Origin: Jiangella sp. DSM 45060
GTDB lineage: Bacteria; Actinomycetota; Actinomycetes; Jiangellales; Jiangellaceae
Assembly: GCF_900105175.1 (NCBI RefSeq)
Contig: NZ_LT629771.1
Coordinates: forward strand, 5,848,622 to 5,912,621
Length of the DNA: 64,000 bases
Direction: 5' to 3'
Shown here: piece by piece, positions 1 to 9,154 of the stretch
Numbering within the stretch: the first letter of the stretch is position 1
Layout: every line of letters begins with the position of its first letter
Made by a program: the position numbers and the translations under genes
Notes under the pieces: model-generated
The model's input: the letters and a program-made list of their open reading frames with translations, nothing else
Told to the model about the DNA's origin: nothing
Databases searched by the model: none

Positions 1-3000
1 CCGCAAGGGGTGGAACCGACTCATTCCGGAACCCGTCGAACTCGGCGAGCCCGGTGGCGCCGCTGATCACGTTCACGGCGCTCATGAACACCCCGGCGTC
101 GACGGCGGCAGCGGCGGGCAGCGCCGCGGAGCCGACCTCCGTCCACGTGACGCCGTCGGCGCTGCACTCGCCGGCGAAGGTCGAGCCGCGCCGGGTCAGG
201 CGCAGGTGCACGGGCACGGTGAACGACGGCGCCTGGCGGGTCGAGTCCAGTTGGCCGTCCCCGTTCGCGTCCCAGGAGAAGACGCAGCCGTTGCCGGGCG
301 TGACGGCGATGTTGGCGTACCCGGCCGACCCCTGGACGGCGAGGTCGTCGCGGGCGATCAGGCCGGCCCGCGCCCACGGCCAGGTCGGGTCCTGCGCGAC
401 GACGGTCGTGCCGACGGAGCCGCCGTCGGCCAGCAGGCCGTCCCGGTAGACGGCGCCGAACTCGTTCGTCCCGCCCCACAGGTCACCGCCACCGCCGACG
501 ATCGCGAACCGGTCGCCCTGCTGCCCGAAGGTCGCGTCGTTGAACGACACCGACGCGTACGGCGCCTCGACGGTGGCGTCCGTCAGCAGCCGCACCGACG
601 CACCGCCCGCGGGCACGCCGTCCGCCGTCACCCGCACCGGCAACCGCACCACCAGGTCGTCCGGCGGCGCCGTCAGGGCGACCTCCACCTCCAGCGTCGC
701 CGACCCACCGGGCGGCAGCGCCGGCACGTCGCCCACCGGCGTCGCGGTCAGGCCCGCCGGCGTCACGACCTCGACGGCGACGTCCGTCGCGGCGGCGAAC
801 TCGTTCGGGTTCGTCACCGTGACGACCACCCGGGCCGGCTCCGACGGCGTCACCACGGGCCGCGACGCCGACGCAGTCGCGGTCAGCGCGAGCGGGTGGT
901 CCGTCAGGTGCTCCAGCACCCGCCCGGCGACCTCGTGCACGTCCCCCGACGGCGTCACCGGCAGCTGGTCGGTGCGCGCGGCCCACGCGGCGCCGACGGC
1001 GTACCAGTCGATCGGCGCCGGCGCGGTCCCCGAGACCAGCGCCGCCTCCAGCGAGGCGAAGTACGCCCGCCACCGCGGCGCGTAGTAGGTCGACACCAGC
1101 CCGGCCCACTCACGATTGGCGTAGTCCGTCAGCCCCGCCGCAGCGCCGGACCGCGTCCCCCAGACCGACAGCAGCGTCCGTGCGTCGTGCGCCAGCCGGT
1201 CCGCCTCGGCCGCGTCGGCGCCCCACGACCGCGCGTCGGCCAGCCAGCGGCCGAGCAGCCAGTCGGGGTTGGTGGCCGCGACCTCGTCGACCAGCTCGAG
1301 CAGCGTCATCCACTCGTCAGTCAGCGCGCGGAACCCCGCGAGATCACCGGACTCGTACGCGGCCCGCACCGACGGCAGCAGCAGCCGGCTCCGGTTCGCC
1401 AGCGCCTGCCGCGCGACGTCGGCGAGGTCGTACGCGTACGCCGACGACGACCGCAGCGACGGCGGCACGTCCAGCAGCGCCGGCAGCGCGGCCGCGAACG
1501 CCGCCGCGTCGTAGCGCAGCTCGCTCGGCGACCACTCGGCGGCGCGGTCGGCGGTGAGGCTGGGCTCGGCGCCGAACAGCCCGTCCTGCGCCTCCGACCA
1601 GGTGCCCGACGGCATCGCGTACGCCGTGCGGCCGAGCGCCTGCCAGGCGGCGCGCGCCGACGGCGACGGCCCGCCGTAGCGCCGGTCGGCCCAGTCCGCG
1701 AACCACGCGTCGAGGTCGACCGGCCCGTCGCGCCAGGCCAGCGACGTCAGCAGGTCGAGGGCGGCGGGGTTGTTCGCGCCCGCCTCGGGCAGCACGGCGA
1801 TGCCGTCGAGGGCGCTGCCGGGACGGTCGCGCCAGGCGAAGAACCGCTCGTTCCAGACGCCGGCGTTGGCGCCCATCGTGGTGTGCCCGCCGAAGTTCCA
1901 GATCGACCCGAACGCGTACGGCGTGCCCTGCCACGACGCGTCGCGGTCCAGCCCGTCGTAGCGGTCGGACAGCCCGTCGACGATCAGCATCTTCGACCGG
2001 TCGACGGCGGCCAGCGTCTCGGGCCGCGGGTTGTTCTGCCAGCCGAGGATCGCCCAGATCGCGCCCGGCCGCGCTGCCTGCAGCGCGTCCTCGACCGCGA
2101 CGCTGGCCGCGGCCACGTCGACGTCGCCGGCGACGCCGCCCTCGTGCAGCAGGTCCATCTTGTACATCGCGGAGTCGCCGAACCGGGCCCGTGAGCTGCG
2201 GTAGAACTCCGCCGCGACGTCCGGGAAGACAGCGCCGGTGGGGTCGAGCCAGCCGGGCCGCTCGAACCCGACCCAGTCGCCCTGCGGCACCACGTTCGCG
2301 CCGGGGTTGCGCGTCGCGAACCCGGCCGGCACCGTCCCGAAGTAGCCCGGCAGCACCGGCGTCATGCCCAGTTCGCGCAGCCGGTCGGCGATGCGCCGGC
2401 CCAGCTCGGCCCGCTCCTCGATCAGCGCCGCCGACACCGGGCTCGGGAAGCAGCACATGTTCTGCAACAGCCACCACGGCTGGTGCGCCGGCGGCGGGAT
2501 CCATCCGCGCAGCTCGTCGGCGGTGTAGCCGAAGCGCTGGAACGTGTCGTAGTACACGGCCTCCGCGCCGACCGGCACGAACACCTCGTTGACGCCGTGC
2601 AGCGCGAGCACGTCGATCAGCCGCTCCCAGTCGGCCCAGTCGCGGTACGGCCCGGTGTAGCCGTCGTCGGTGTCGTTGAGCGCGAACCGGTGCGTGACGG
2701 TGGCCGGGCGGACGATCTCGGCGTCGGGCAGCGGCAGCCGGGCGGGCAGGTCCAGCTGCTCGCCGGTCCACGAGACGTTCGCGTCGGCGACCTCGCCGAG
2801 GTAGGCGTTCAGGCCGGTCAGCAGCACGGCCGGGCTGGTGCCGCCGATCTCGACCAGGCCGTTGCGGGCGCCGACGCGGTAGTGGTCGGCGCCGTCCGGG
2901 CCGGGCTGCTCGGCGACGAACCGGATTCGGCGGGCGTGGTCGGGCAGCAGCCGCCGGGCCGCCTCGACGGCCGGGCGCACACTCCAGTCCGCGGCCCGGT

Positions 3001-3100
3001 ACCCCTCCGGCTCGGTGCCCGAGGACGGCGCGGCCGCGGCCGGGAACGCCGCCGCGACCAGAGCGAGGACGACCACGAAGCGGGCTGGACGGAAGGCCAT
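1..3100 (-). CDS. Secreted GH89 alpha-N-acetylglucosaminidase-like hydrolase (3' end outside window)
   Basis: The reading frame opens with ATG and runs off the left edge, giving at least 1033 residues. Residues 1-24 form a signal peptide (two arginines, a hydrophobic core, AAAAP). The catalytic part (about 25-715) has GH89/NAGLU-type features, including NDTDDGYTG followed by DWADWERLIDVLALHGVN and the WWLLQNM segment. A NEW3-like beta-sandwich follows at about 735-835, then a jelly-roll C-terminal domain from about 870. GH89 enzymes release terminal alpha-linked GlcNAc from glycans outside the cell. The gene sits 60 bp downstream of a sugar-catabolic operon on the same strand, so it probably supplies substrate to that pathway. 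The exact glycan is unknown. Confidence 0.85.
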   Translation of the reverse strand, partial: MAFRPARFVVVLALVAAAFPAAAAPSSGTEPEGYRAADWSVRPAVEAARRLLPDHARRIRFVAEQPGPDGADHYRVGARNGLVEIGGTSPAVLLTGLNAYLGEVADANVSWTGEQLDLPARLPLPDAEIVRPATVTHRFALNDTDDGYTGPYRDWADWERLIDVLALHGVNEVFVPVGAEAVYYDTFQRFGYTADELRGWIPPPAHQPWWLLQNMCCFPSPVSAALIEERAELGRRIADRLRELGMTPVLPGYFGTVPAGFATRNPGANVVPQGDWVGFERPGWLDPTGAVFPDVAAEFYRSSRARFGDSAMYKMDLLHEGGVAGDVDVAAASVAVEDALQAARPGAIWAILGWQNNPRPETLAAVDRSKMLIVDGLSDRYDGLDRDASWQGTPYAFGSIWNFGGHTTMGANAGVWNERFFAWRDRPGSALDGIAVLPEAGANNPAALDLLTSLAWRDGPVDLDAWFADWADRRYGGPSPSARAAWQALGRTAYAMPSGTWSEAQDGLFGAEPSLTADRAAEWSPSELRYDAAAFAAALPALLDVPPSLRSSSAYAYDLADVARQALANRSRLLLPSVRAAYESGDLAGFRALTDEWMTLLELVDEVAATNPDWLLGRWLADARSWGADAAEADRLAHDARTLLSVWGTRSGAAAGLTDYANREWAGLVSTYYAPRWRAYFASLEAALVSGTAPAPIDWYAVGAAWAARTDQLPVTPSGDVHEVAGRVLEHLTDHPLALTATASASRPVVTPSEPARVVVTVTNPNEFAAATDVAVEVVTPAGLTATPVGDVPALPPGGSATLEVEVALTAPPDDLVVRLPVRVTADGVPAGGASVRLLTDATVEAPYASVSFNDATFGQQGDRFAIVGGGGDLWGGTNEFGAVYRDGLLADGGSVGTTVVAQDPTWPWARAGLIARDDLAVQGSAGYANIAVTPGNGCVFSWDANGDGQLDSTRQAPSFTVPVHLRLTRRGSTFAGECSADGVTWTEVGSAALPAAAAVDAGVFMSAVNVISGATGLAEFDGFRNESVPPLA

Positions 3101-3115
3101 CGGCTACTCCCTGGC

Positions 3116-3134
3116 GATCGATTATGATCGAATT
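3116..3134. promoter_or_regulatory. Candidate operator upstream of the GH89 gene
   Basis: The 60-bp gap before the GH89 gene holds GATCGATTATGATCGAAT, which is AT-rich against the GC-rich background. TGATCGAAT resembles TATCGATCGAATCAT at 6772-6786 in the divergent promoter of the same locus. A shared binding site for the local DeoR-type regulator is possible. This is inferred from similarity of two sites only. Confidence 0.3.
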
Positions 3135-3160
3135 GCCCGGAGAATAGCCAGATTCACGCA

Positions 3161-4009
3161 CTATGCCAAGGGTTGTCCGGCCCGCAGCACCCCCAGCAGC
3201 CGGGCCGTCTCGGCGGCCAGCGCGTCTCGCCCGGCGGCGATGTAGCGGCGCGGGTCGACCAGCTCCGGGTCGCCGGCCAGCCGGTCCCGGACCGCCCCGG
3301 TGAACACCGCGTTGAGGTGGGTCGAGATGTTCACCTTCGTCATCCCTGCCTCGACCGCCCTGGTCAGCTCGGCGTCGGGCACGCCGGAGGAGCCGTGCAG
3401 CACCAGCGGCACCGGCACCGCGGCGCGCAGCTTCGCGATCAGGTCGTGGTCGACGACGGCGTCGCGAGTGCGCATGGCGTGCGAGGTGCCGACGGCGACC
3501 GCGAGGGCGTCGACGCCGGTCGCGGCGGCGAACGCGGCCGCCTCGGCGGGGTCGGTGCGCGCACCGGGCGCGTGCACGCCGTCCTTGCCGCCCACCTCGC
3601 CCAGCTCGGCCTCGACGGCGACGCCGCGGGCGTGGCAGTGCTCGACGACGGCGCGGGTGGCGGCGACGTTGTCGTCGTAGGGCAGCTTCGACGCGTCGAA
3701 CATGACGCTGCCGACGCCGAGCCGCACCGCCTCGTGGACGAGCTCGGGGTTCTCGGCGTGGTCCAGGTGCACGACGACGGGGACCGCCGCGGCCTCGGCG
3801 ACGGCCAGCGTCGCGGCGGCGATCGGGGCCAGGGCGCCGTGGTAGCGCACGCAGTTCTCGCTGATCTGCAGCACGACGGGCGCGCCGGCCCGTTCCGCGC
3901 CGGCGACCAGCCCTTCGGCGTGCTCGAGCAGGATCACGTTGAAGGCGCCGACGCCGCCGGAGCGAGCGGCGGCCGCGGCGAGGAGGGTGATCATCGGGGT
4001 CAGCGTCAT
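3161..4009 (-). CDS. Class II fructose/tagatose-bisphosphate aldolase
   Basis: The 282-residue protein has the class II ketose-bisphosphate aldolase layout: GAFNVILLEHAEG near the N-terminus, the zinc-binding HLDHAENPE segment, EAELGEVGGKDG, then LVLHGSSGVPD and KVNISTHLN, which bind the phosphate and metal. It would cleave fructose- or tagatose-1,6-bisphosphate to two triose phosphates in the cytoplasm. Its ATG overlaps the stop of the PfkB kinase gene by 4 nt, so the two are translationally coupled. The neighbouring SIS and ROK genes favour a role in amino-sugar or galacto-sugar breakdown (GatY/KbaY/AgaY-like) over glycolysis proper. Sequence alone does not settle the stereochemistry. Confidence 0.88.
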   Translation of the reverse strand: MTLTPMITLLAAAAARSGGVGAFNVILLEHAEGLVAGAERAGAPVVLQISENCVRYHGALAPIAAATLAVAEAAAVPVVVHLDHAENPELVHEAVRLGVGSVMFDASKLPYDDNVAATRAVVEHCHARGVAVEAELGEVGGKDGVHAPGARTDPAEAAAFAAATGVDALAVAVGTSHAMRTRDAVVDHDLIAKLRAAVPVPLVLHGSSGVPDAELTRAVEAGMTKVNISTHLNAVFTGAVRDRLAGDPELVDPRRYIAAGRDALAAETARLLGVLRAGQPLA

Positions 4010-4929
4010 GCGATGCGCTCCGCGGTCAACAGGGGCAGGAACCGTGCGTAGGCGGCGAGGTCGACCTCGCCGGCGGCCGCCTCGAGCACCGCCGCGGCCC
4101 CCAGCGCGGCGGCGTCGACGAGGACGTCCGGCCAGGGCGCGCCGGCGACCAGGCCACGGACCAGCGCGGCGACGGTGGCGTCGCCGGCGCCGGTCGGGTT
4201 GCCGCCGACGCCGGGGACGCCCGCGACCCGCCAGGCCGAGCCGTCGCCCGTCAGGCCGAGCAGGCCGTCGGCGCCCTGCGAGACGACCACGTGGCCGGCG
4301 CCGAGCGCGAGCAGCCGCCGGGCGGCGTCAGCGGGGCCGAGCCCGGGGACGGCGGCGGCCAGCTCCTCGGCGTTCGGCTTGAGCAGCGCCGGGCCGGCCC
4401 CGGCCGCGGAGAGCAGGGCCGGCCCGGAGGTGTCGGCCACGGCGGGGACGCCGGCGGCACGGGCGGCCGCGATCAGCCGCGGCAGCAGGTCGTCCGGAGC
4501 TCCGGCGGGCAGGCTGCCGGACACCACCAGCGCGTCCGCGCCGCGCACCTCCTCGGTCACGGCCGCGACGACGGAGGCCCACTCCGCGGCGGACAGCGGG
4601 CGGCCGGGCTCGTTGAACGCGGTGGCCGCGCCGGAGTCGTCGACGACGGTGACGGTGCGGCGGGTCGCGGCGGCGACCGGGACCGCCCGCACCGCGAGGC
4701 CGCCCTCGGCCAGCGCGCCCGCCAGCCAGTGCCCGCCCGGCCCGCCCACCGGCGCGACCACGACCGCGGGGACGCCGAGCGCCTGCAGCACGCGCGCGAC
4801 GTTGACGCCCTTGCCACCGGGCCGTTCCAGCACGTCGGCGACGCGATGACTGGCGCCGAGCTCGACCAGCGGCACGCGGTACGTCACGTCGACCGCCGGA
4901 TTCGGCGTGACGCAGACGACCCGGGTCAC
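4006..4929 (-). CDS. PfkB-family 1-phosphofructokinase/tagatose-6-phosphate kinase
   Basis: This 307-residue ribokinase-fold protein starts VTRVVCVTPNPAVDVTY, typical of the FruK/LacC branch. It has the sugar-binding RPGGKGVNVARVLQALG motif and the PfkB signature NPTGAGDATVAALV with the catalytic Asp near the C-terminus. It should phosphorylate a ketose phosphate to a bisphosphate for the aldolase encoded next. The GTG start overlaps the ROK stop as GTGA, and its own stop overlaps the aldolase start as ATGA. Fructose-1-phosphate and tagatose-6-phosphate are both plausible substrates. The operon context favours the latter. Confidence 0.88.
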   Translation of the reverse strand: MTRVVCVTPNPAVDVTYRVPLVELGASHRVADVLERPGGKGVNVARVLQALGVPAVVVAPVGGPGGHWLAGALAEGGLAVRAVPVAAATRRTVTVVDDSGAATAFNEPGRPLSAAEWASVVAAVTEEVRGADALVVSGSLPAGAPDDLLPRLIAAARAAGVPAVADTSGPALLSAAGAGPALLKPNAEELAAAVPGLGPADAARRLLALGAGHVVVSQGADGLLGLTGDGSAWRVAGVPGVGGNPTGAGDATVAALVRGLVAGAPWPDVLVDAAALGAAAVLEAAAGEVDLAAYARFLPLLTAERIA

Positions 4930-5834
4930 GTGACCAGCTCCCGCGCCAGCAGTCCGGCGCCGACGCACCCGGCCCGGTCGCCCAGCTCGGCGGCGACGAT
5001 GCGGGGCACACGCTGGAAGGTCAGCCGCGCGGCCAGCCGGCCGGCCAGCGGACGCAGCACGAGGTCGGCCGACTCCCCCAGCCCGCCGCCGATCGCCACC
5101 ACCGACGGCGCCAGCAGACCGGTGAGCATCGACAGCCCGCACGCCAGCGCGTCCAGCGCGTCGTCCCAGACGGCGACGGCGGCGGGGTCGCCGCGGCGGA
5201 CGAGGTCGGCGACGTCGCGGCTGCCGGCGACGGTGGTGCCGGTGGCGGCGGCGTAGCGACGGGCCACGGCGGCGGCCGACGCGATGGCCTCGAGGCAGCC
5301 GCGCCCGCCGCATGCACACGGCAGGTCGTGCCCGACGGACACGTGGCCGATCTCGCCGGCGTAGCCGTCGGCCGAGAACACCCGGCCGTCGAGGATCAGC
5401 GCCGCCGCGATGCCCGTCCCGACCGGCAGGAACACGCCGTCCGACGCCCCGCGCAGCGCGCCGGCCCGGTGCTCGGCCAACCCACCCGCCCGCACGTCGT
5501 GGCCGACCGCGACCGGACAGCCCAGCCGCTTCGCCAGCACGTCGCGCAGCGGCACGTCCGCCCAGCCGAGGTTCTCGGAGTGCACCGCGACCCCCGCGGC
5601 GTCGTCGACGATGCCCGGCACGACGACGCCGACGGCGGCCGGCTGTGCGCCGTCCGCGAGCCGCCGGACGATCGCCTCGACGGCGTCCAGCACCGCCGCG
5701 CCGTCGGCCCCGGCGGCCGGCGTGGCCGTGCGGTCGACCGCGTCCAGCCGGCCGGCGGCCTCGAGCACACCGGCCTTGATCGAGGTGCCGCCGACGTCGA
5801 CGGCGACCACCGGCCCGGCGCCGGAACCCGTCAC
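4926..5834 (-). CDS. ROK-family sugar kinase
   Basis: The 302-residue protein has the ASKHA phosphate-binding loop VAVDVGGTSIKAG at residues 10-22 and the ROK signature, with GEIGHVSVG followed by the zinc-binding cysteines of CACGGRGCLE. ROK kinases phosphorylate hexoses or N-acetylhexosamines at O6. There is no N-terminal helix-turn-helix, so this is an enzyme and not a ROK repressor. It is the second gene of a minus-strand operon between the SIS and PfkB genes. It probably activates the sugar brought in by the divergent ABC importer. Confidence 0.88.
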   Translation of the reverse strand: MTGSGAGPVVAVDVGGTSIKAGVLEAAGRLDAVDRTATPAAGADGAAVLDAVEAIVRRLADGAQPAAVGVVVPGIVDDAAGVAVHSENLGWADVPLRDVLAKRLGCPVAVGHDVRAGGLAEHRAGALRGASDGVFLPVGTGIAAALILDGRVFSADGYAGEIGHVSVGHDLPCACGGRGCLEAIASAAAVARRYAAATGTTVAGSRDVADLVRRGDPAAVAVWDDALDALACGLSMLTGLLAPSVVAIGGGLGESADLVLRPLAGRLAARLTFQRVPRIVAAELGDRAGCVGAGLLARELVT

Positions 5835-5835
5835 G

Positions 5836-6729
5836 TCAGCCGCCCGGCAGCACGACGGAGCGGGTGAGGTGCCGCGGCCGGTCGGCGTCGAGACCGCGCG
5901 CCTCGGCCAGCGCGACCGCCAGCCGCTGCGCGACCACCAGCTGCGCCAGCGGATCGAGCTCGCTGGTGACGAACGTCGCGCCGGTGGCCTCGACCTCGTC
6001 GGCCAGCCCGTCCGGCGGCGGCCCGAACGACCACACCAGCCGGCCCGGCTGGGCGATGGAGATGGGGCCGTGGCGGTAGTCCATGGCGGGGTACGCCTCG
6101 GCCCAGAACTGCGCCGACTCGCGCAGCTTCAGCGCCGCCTCGTGCGCCAGCCCGACCGTCCAGCCGCGCCCGACGAACGTCGCCTGCTCGGCCCCGACGA
6201 GGTCGTCGAGCGGCTCGGCCATCGCCTTCTCGGCATCGGCGGCCACCGGCGCGAGGTCGTCGCCGAGGTGCGCGCGCAGCAGCGCCAGCGTGCTGGTGGC
6301 GAACCGCGTCTGCACGACCGCGCGCTCGTCGGCGAAGTCGAGCACGACGGAGTGCTGGGCCGCCTCGATCACCGGTGAGCCGGCGGTGGCGGTCAGCGCC
6401 ACGGTGCGCGGCGCGCCGGGCCTGGCGGCGAGCGTCGCCAGCAGGTCGAGCACCTCGGTCGTCGTGCCCGACCGGGTGATGGCGAGGACGGTGTCGTAGC
6501 CGCGCCCGATCGGCGCCTCGGACGCGGCGAACGCGTCGGTCTCACCCAGCCCGGTCTGCTCCCGAAGCGCCGCGTAGGCCATGGCCACGAACCACGACGT
6601 GCCACAGCCCACGACGGCGACCCGCTCGCCCGCCGCCGGGAGCGCCCGGCCGGCGTCGTCGAGCAGGCCGGCGGCGCGGACCCAGCAGCCCGGCTGACTG
6701 GCGATCTCCGCCCTGACGTGTTCGCTCAT
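5836..6729 (-). CDS. SIS-domain sugar-phosphate isomerase/deaminase
   Basis: The 297-residue protein contains two SIS domains. The first has VVGCGTSWFVAMAYAAL and ITRSGTTTEVLDLL; the second has GRGWTVGLAHEAALKLRE and YRHGPISIAQPG. This is the layout of the isomerase half of GlmS and of AgaS/FrlB-type deaminases, without a glutaminase domain. It would interconvert or deaminate an amino-sugar 6-phosphate made by the ROK kinase. It heads the minus-strand operon and faces the ABC transporter operon. No N-acetylglucosamine-6-phosphate deacetylase is seen nearby, so either the substrate is not acetylated or that enzyme is encoded elsewhere. Confidence 0.85.
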   Translation of the reverse strand: MSEHVRAEIASQPGCWVRAAGLLDDAGRALPAAGERVAVVGCGTSWFVAMAYAALREQTGLGETDAFAASEAPIGRGYDTVLAITRSGTTTEVLDLLATLAARPGAPRTVALTATAGSPVIEAAQHSVVLDFADERAVVQTRFATSTLALLRAHLGDDLAPVAADAEKAMAEPLDDLVGAEQATFVGRGWTVGLAHEAALKLRESAQFWAEAYPAMDYRHGPISIAQPGRLVWSFGPPPDGLADEVEATGATFVTSELDPLAQLVVAQRLAVALAEARGLDADRPRHLTRSVVLPGG

Positions 6730-6771
6730 CGATGTGTGTCCCCTCTCGCGCGGCCCGGATCGTCTGCATCA

Positions 6772-6930
6772 TATCGATCGAATCATCCACTAATCGAGCA
6801 GACTCAGTCGCGCCCCGTCACATACGATCAAGGTTGCGGTCCAGTCACGACCTGTTGACAGCGTTTCCCCCGGCCGCCACGATGGGTACCCGCATCGACA
6901 GATTGTGCGCGAAACGTGCATGAAACGCAT
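6772..6930. promoter_or_regulatory. Divergent promoter region of the amino-sugar locus with candidate operators
   Basis: The 239-bp gap between the SIS gene and the binding-protein gene is the only divergent control region of the locus. It contains TATCGATCGAATCAT (6772-6786), a good -35 box TTGACA at 6855-6860 with CACGAT about 17 bp later, and a direct repeat GAAACGTGCAT/GAAACGCAT at 6911-6930 with an 11-bp period. DeoR-family regulators often bind direct repeats, and one is encoded at the end of the plus-strand operon. Operator function is inferred. Confidence 0.4.
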
Positions 6931-6968
6931 ACAAACAATCATCGCAGTGAGCGGACCGGAGGGCGGAC

Positions 6969-8219
6969 ATGAGACGACTGGTGTCGTTGACGGCGACGGC
7001 GGTGGCGGCGGGCCTCGTGCTCACGGCGTGCGGGTTCGGTGGTGACGACGACGGCGGCGGCGGTGACTCCGCGAGCGGCGGCTCGACCACGCTCGACCTG
7101 CTGGTCCCCCAGTACAGCGATGGCACGACGGCGCTGTGGGAAGAGATCATCGCCTCGTTCGAGGAGGCCAACCCCGACGTCACCGTGAACCTCGAGGTGC
7201 AGTCGTGGGACAACATCAACGACGTCATCCGCACCAAGGTGCAGGCCGGTGAGGCGCCCGACATCCTGAACATCGACGCGTTCAGCGGCTTCGCCAAGGA
7301 CGACCTGCTGTACCCGGCCGACGAGGTCGTCTCCGAGGACACCTTCGGCGACTTCCAGGAGTCGTTCGTCGAGAACGCCTCCCTCGACGGCACCGTCTAC
7401 GGCCTGCCGATGATCGCGTCGGCGCGGGCGCTGTTCTACAACGAGGACGTGCTCGCCCAGGCCGGCATCACCGAGCCGCCGGCCACGTGGGACGACCTCC
7501 TGGCCGCCGGCACCGCCGTCGCCGGGCTGGGCACCGGCGTGTTCGGCTACGGCATGCCGCTGGGCAGCGAGGAGGCGCAGGCCGAGACGTCGATCTGGAC
7601 CTTCGGCGGCGGCGGCTCGTGGACCGACGGCGACGCCATCACCGTCGACACCCCGGAGAACCTCGCGGCCGTCGAGTTCATGAAGCAGATGATCGACGCC
7701 GGCGCCACCCAGCCCGACCCGGGCGCCACCGACCGCACCCCGATGCTCGACGTGTTCATCCAGGGCAGCATCGCGATGGCCGTCGGCCTGCCGCCGACCA
7801 TCGGGCAGATCGAGGAGCGCAACCCTGAGCTCAACTACGGCATCGCGCCGGTGCCCACGCAGGACGGATCGCCGGTGACGCTCGGCGTCGCCGACCACCT
7901 GATGGCGTTCCGCAACGACGACGACAAGCAGGAGGCCATCACGGCCTTCCTCGACCACTTCTTCAGCACCGACGTGTACCTGAGCTTCGTCGACACCGAG
8001 GGCTTCCTGCCCACCACGAAGTCCGGCGCCGAGGGCACGGCCAACGCGGAGCGGTTCGCCGACTTCCTCGCGCTGCTGCCCGACGCGCAGTTCTACCCGA
8101 GCACCAACGAGGCATGGGCGGCCACGCAGGGCGCGCTGCAGAGCCTGGTCGGCCAGATCCAGACCCAGGACGCCGCATCCGTGCTGCAGCAGATCCAGGC
8201 CAGCGCCGACAACGCATGA
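6969..8219 (+). CDS. ABC sugar transporter substrate-binding lipoprotein
   Basis: This 416-residue protein begins with a lipoprotein signal peptide whose lipobox is LTACG, so the mature protein should be anchored at Cys18-19. The rest matches the extracellular binding protein family 1 (carbohydrate uptake CUT1), with DLLVPQYSDGTTALWEEII at the start and conserved WDDLLAAGTAV and EEAQAETSIWTFGGGG segments. An SD GGAGGGCGG precedes the ATG. It is the first gene of a transporter operon with two permeases. No ATPase gene is present, as is common for actinobacterial CUT1 systems that share an MsiK-type ATPase. Confidence 0.9.
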   Translation: MRRLVSLTATAVAAGLVLTACGFGGDDDGGGGDSASGGSTTLDLLVPQYSDGTTALWEEIIASFEEANPDVTVNLEVQSWDNINDVIRTKVQAGEAPDILNIDAFSGFAKDDLLYPADEVVSEDTFGDFQESFVENASLDGTVYGLPMIASARALFYNEDVLAQAGITEPPATWDDLLAAGTAVAGLGTGVFGYGMPLGSEEAQAETSIWTFGGGGSWTDGDAITVDTPENLAAVEFMKQMIDAGATQPDPGATDRTPMLDVFIQGSIAMAVGLPPTIGQIEERNPELNYGIAPVPTQDGSPVTLGVADHLMAFRNDDDKQEAITAFLDHFFSTDVYLSFVDTEGFLPTTKSGAEGTANAERFADFLALLPDAQFYPSTNEAWAATQGALQSLVGQIQTQDAASVLQQIQASADNA

Positions 8220-9151
8220 CGACCACCGCGACCCGCCCCGCGACCCGGTCCTCCGACCGGCCGCGGGGCGGCCGCTCCCGCTGGGCGGCGACGGCCCGCG
8301 CACTGCCGTGGCTCGGGCCGACGCTGCTCCTCGTCGCCGGCGTGGTGTTCTTCCCGGCCGGCTACATGGCGTGGACGTCGTTTCGCGACCTGAGCCAGTT
8401 CGGCATCGACAACGGACCGGCCGGGCTGGACAACTACGCCCGGCTGCTGGAGTTCACCGCGCTGCCGCGGGTGCTGCTGAACACCGTCGTGTGGGTGGTC
8501 GGCGTGGTGGTGGTGACGGTGCTGCTGTCGCTGGGGCTGGCGCAGTTCCTGGACAAGGCGTTCCCGGGGCGGCGCTTCGTCCGGCTCACCATCATCATCC
8601 CGTGGGCGGCCAGCGTCGTCATGACCACCACCGTCGTCTACTACGGGCTGGACCCGTTCTACGGCATCATCAACGCGTTCCTCGTCGACGTCGGGCTGCT
8701 GGACCAGCCGTACGGGTTCACCCGCAACGCGGTGCCCGCCTTCCTGACGGCGATGGGCATCGCGGTGTTCGTGTCGCTGCCGTTCACCACGTACACGCTG
8801 CTGGCCGGGTTGCAGACGATCCCGGCGGACGTGCGCGAGGCCGCGGCCATGGACGGCGCCGGACCGTGGGCGACGTACCGGCGGATCATCCTGCCGCTGC
8901 TGCGTCCCGCGCTCGCCGTCGCCACCATCATCAACATCATCAACGTGTTCAACTCGCTGCCGATCCTGCAGGTCATCACCGGGTCGATCCCCGGCTACAA
9001 CGCCGACACCACGACCACGCTGATCTTCAAGTTCATCCGGGCGGATCGGCAGATCGACACCGCCAGCGCGCTGAGCATCGTCAACTTCCTCATCGTGCTC
9101 GCCGTGATCCTCGTGTACCTGAAGGTCGTCAAGCCGATGAGGGAGGACTGA
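8216..9151 (+). CDS. ABC sugar permease, MalF-type
   Basis: The 311-residue membrane protein has about six transmembrane segments and the permease EAA loop EAAAMDGAGPWATYRRIILP, which docks the ATPase. The ATG overlaps the stop of the binding-protein gene (ATGA), so translation is coupled. It forms the heteromeric channel with the next gene product. No basic difference from ordinary CUT1 MalF/UgpA-like subunits is visible. Confidence 0.9.
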   Translation: MTTTATRPATRSSDRPRGGRSRWAATARALPWLGPTLLLVAGVVFFPAGYMAWTSFRDLSQFGIDNGPAGLDNYARLLEFTALPRVLLNTVVWVVGVVVVTVLLSLGLAQFLDKAFPGRRFVRLTIIIPWAASVVMTTTVVYYGLDPFYGIINAFLVDVGLLDQPYGFTRNAVPAFLTAMGIAVFVSLPFTTYTLLAGLQTIPADVREAAAMDGAGPWATYRRIILPLLRPALAVATIINIINVFNSLPILQVITGSIPGYNADTTTTLIFKFIRADRQIDTASALSIVNFLIVLAVILVYLKVVKPMRED

Positions 9152-9154
9152 GCC

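Noticed and set aside
1344..3161. A 605-residue minus-strand frame over the GH89 region
   Set aside because: Its product is Arg/Pro-rich nonsense. A different frame starting at 3100 gives the GH89 protein and remains open to the window edge.
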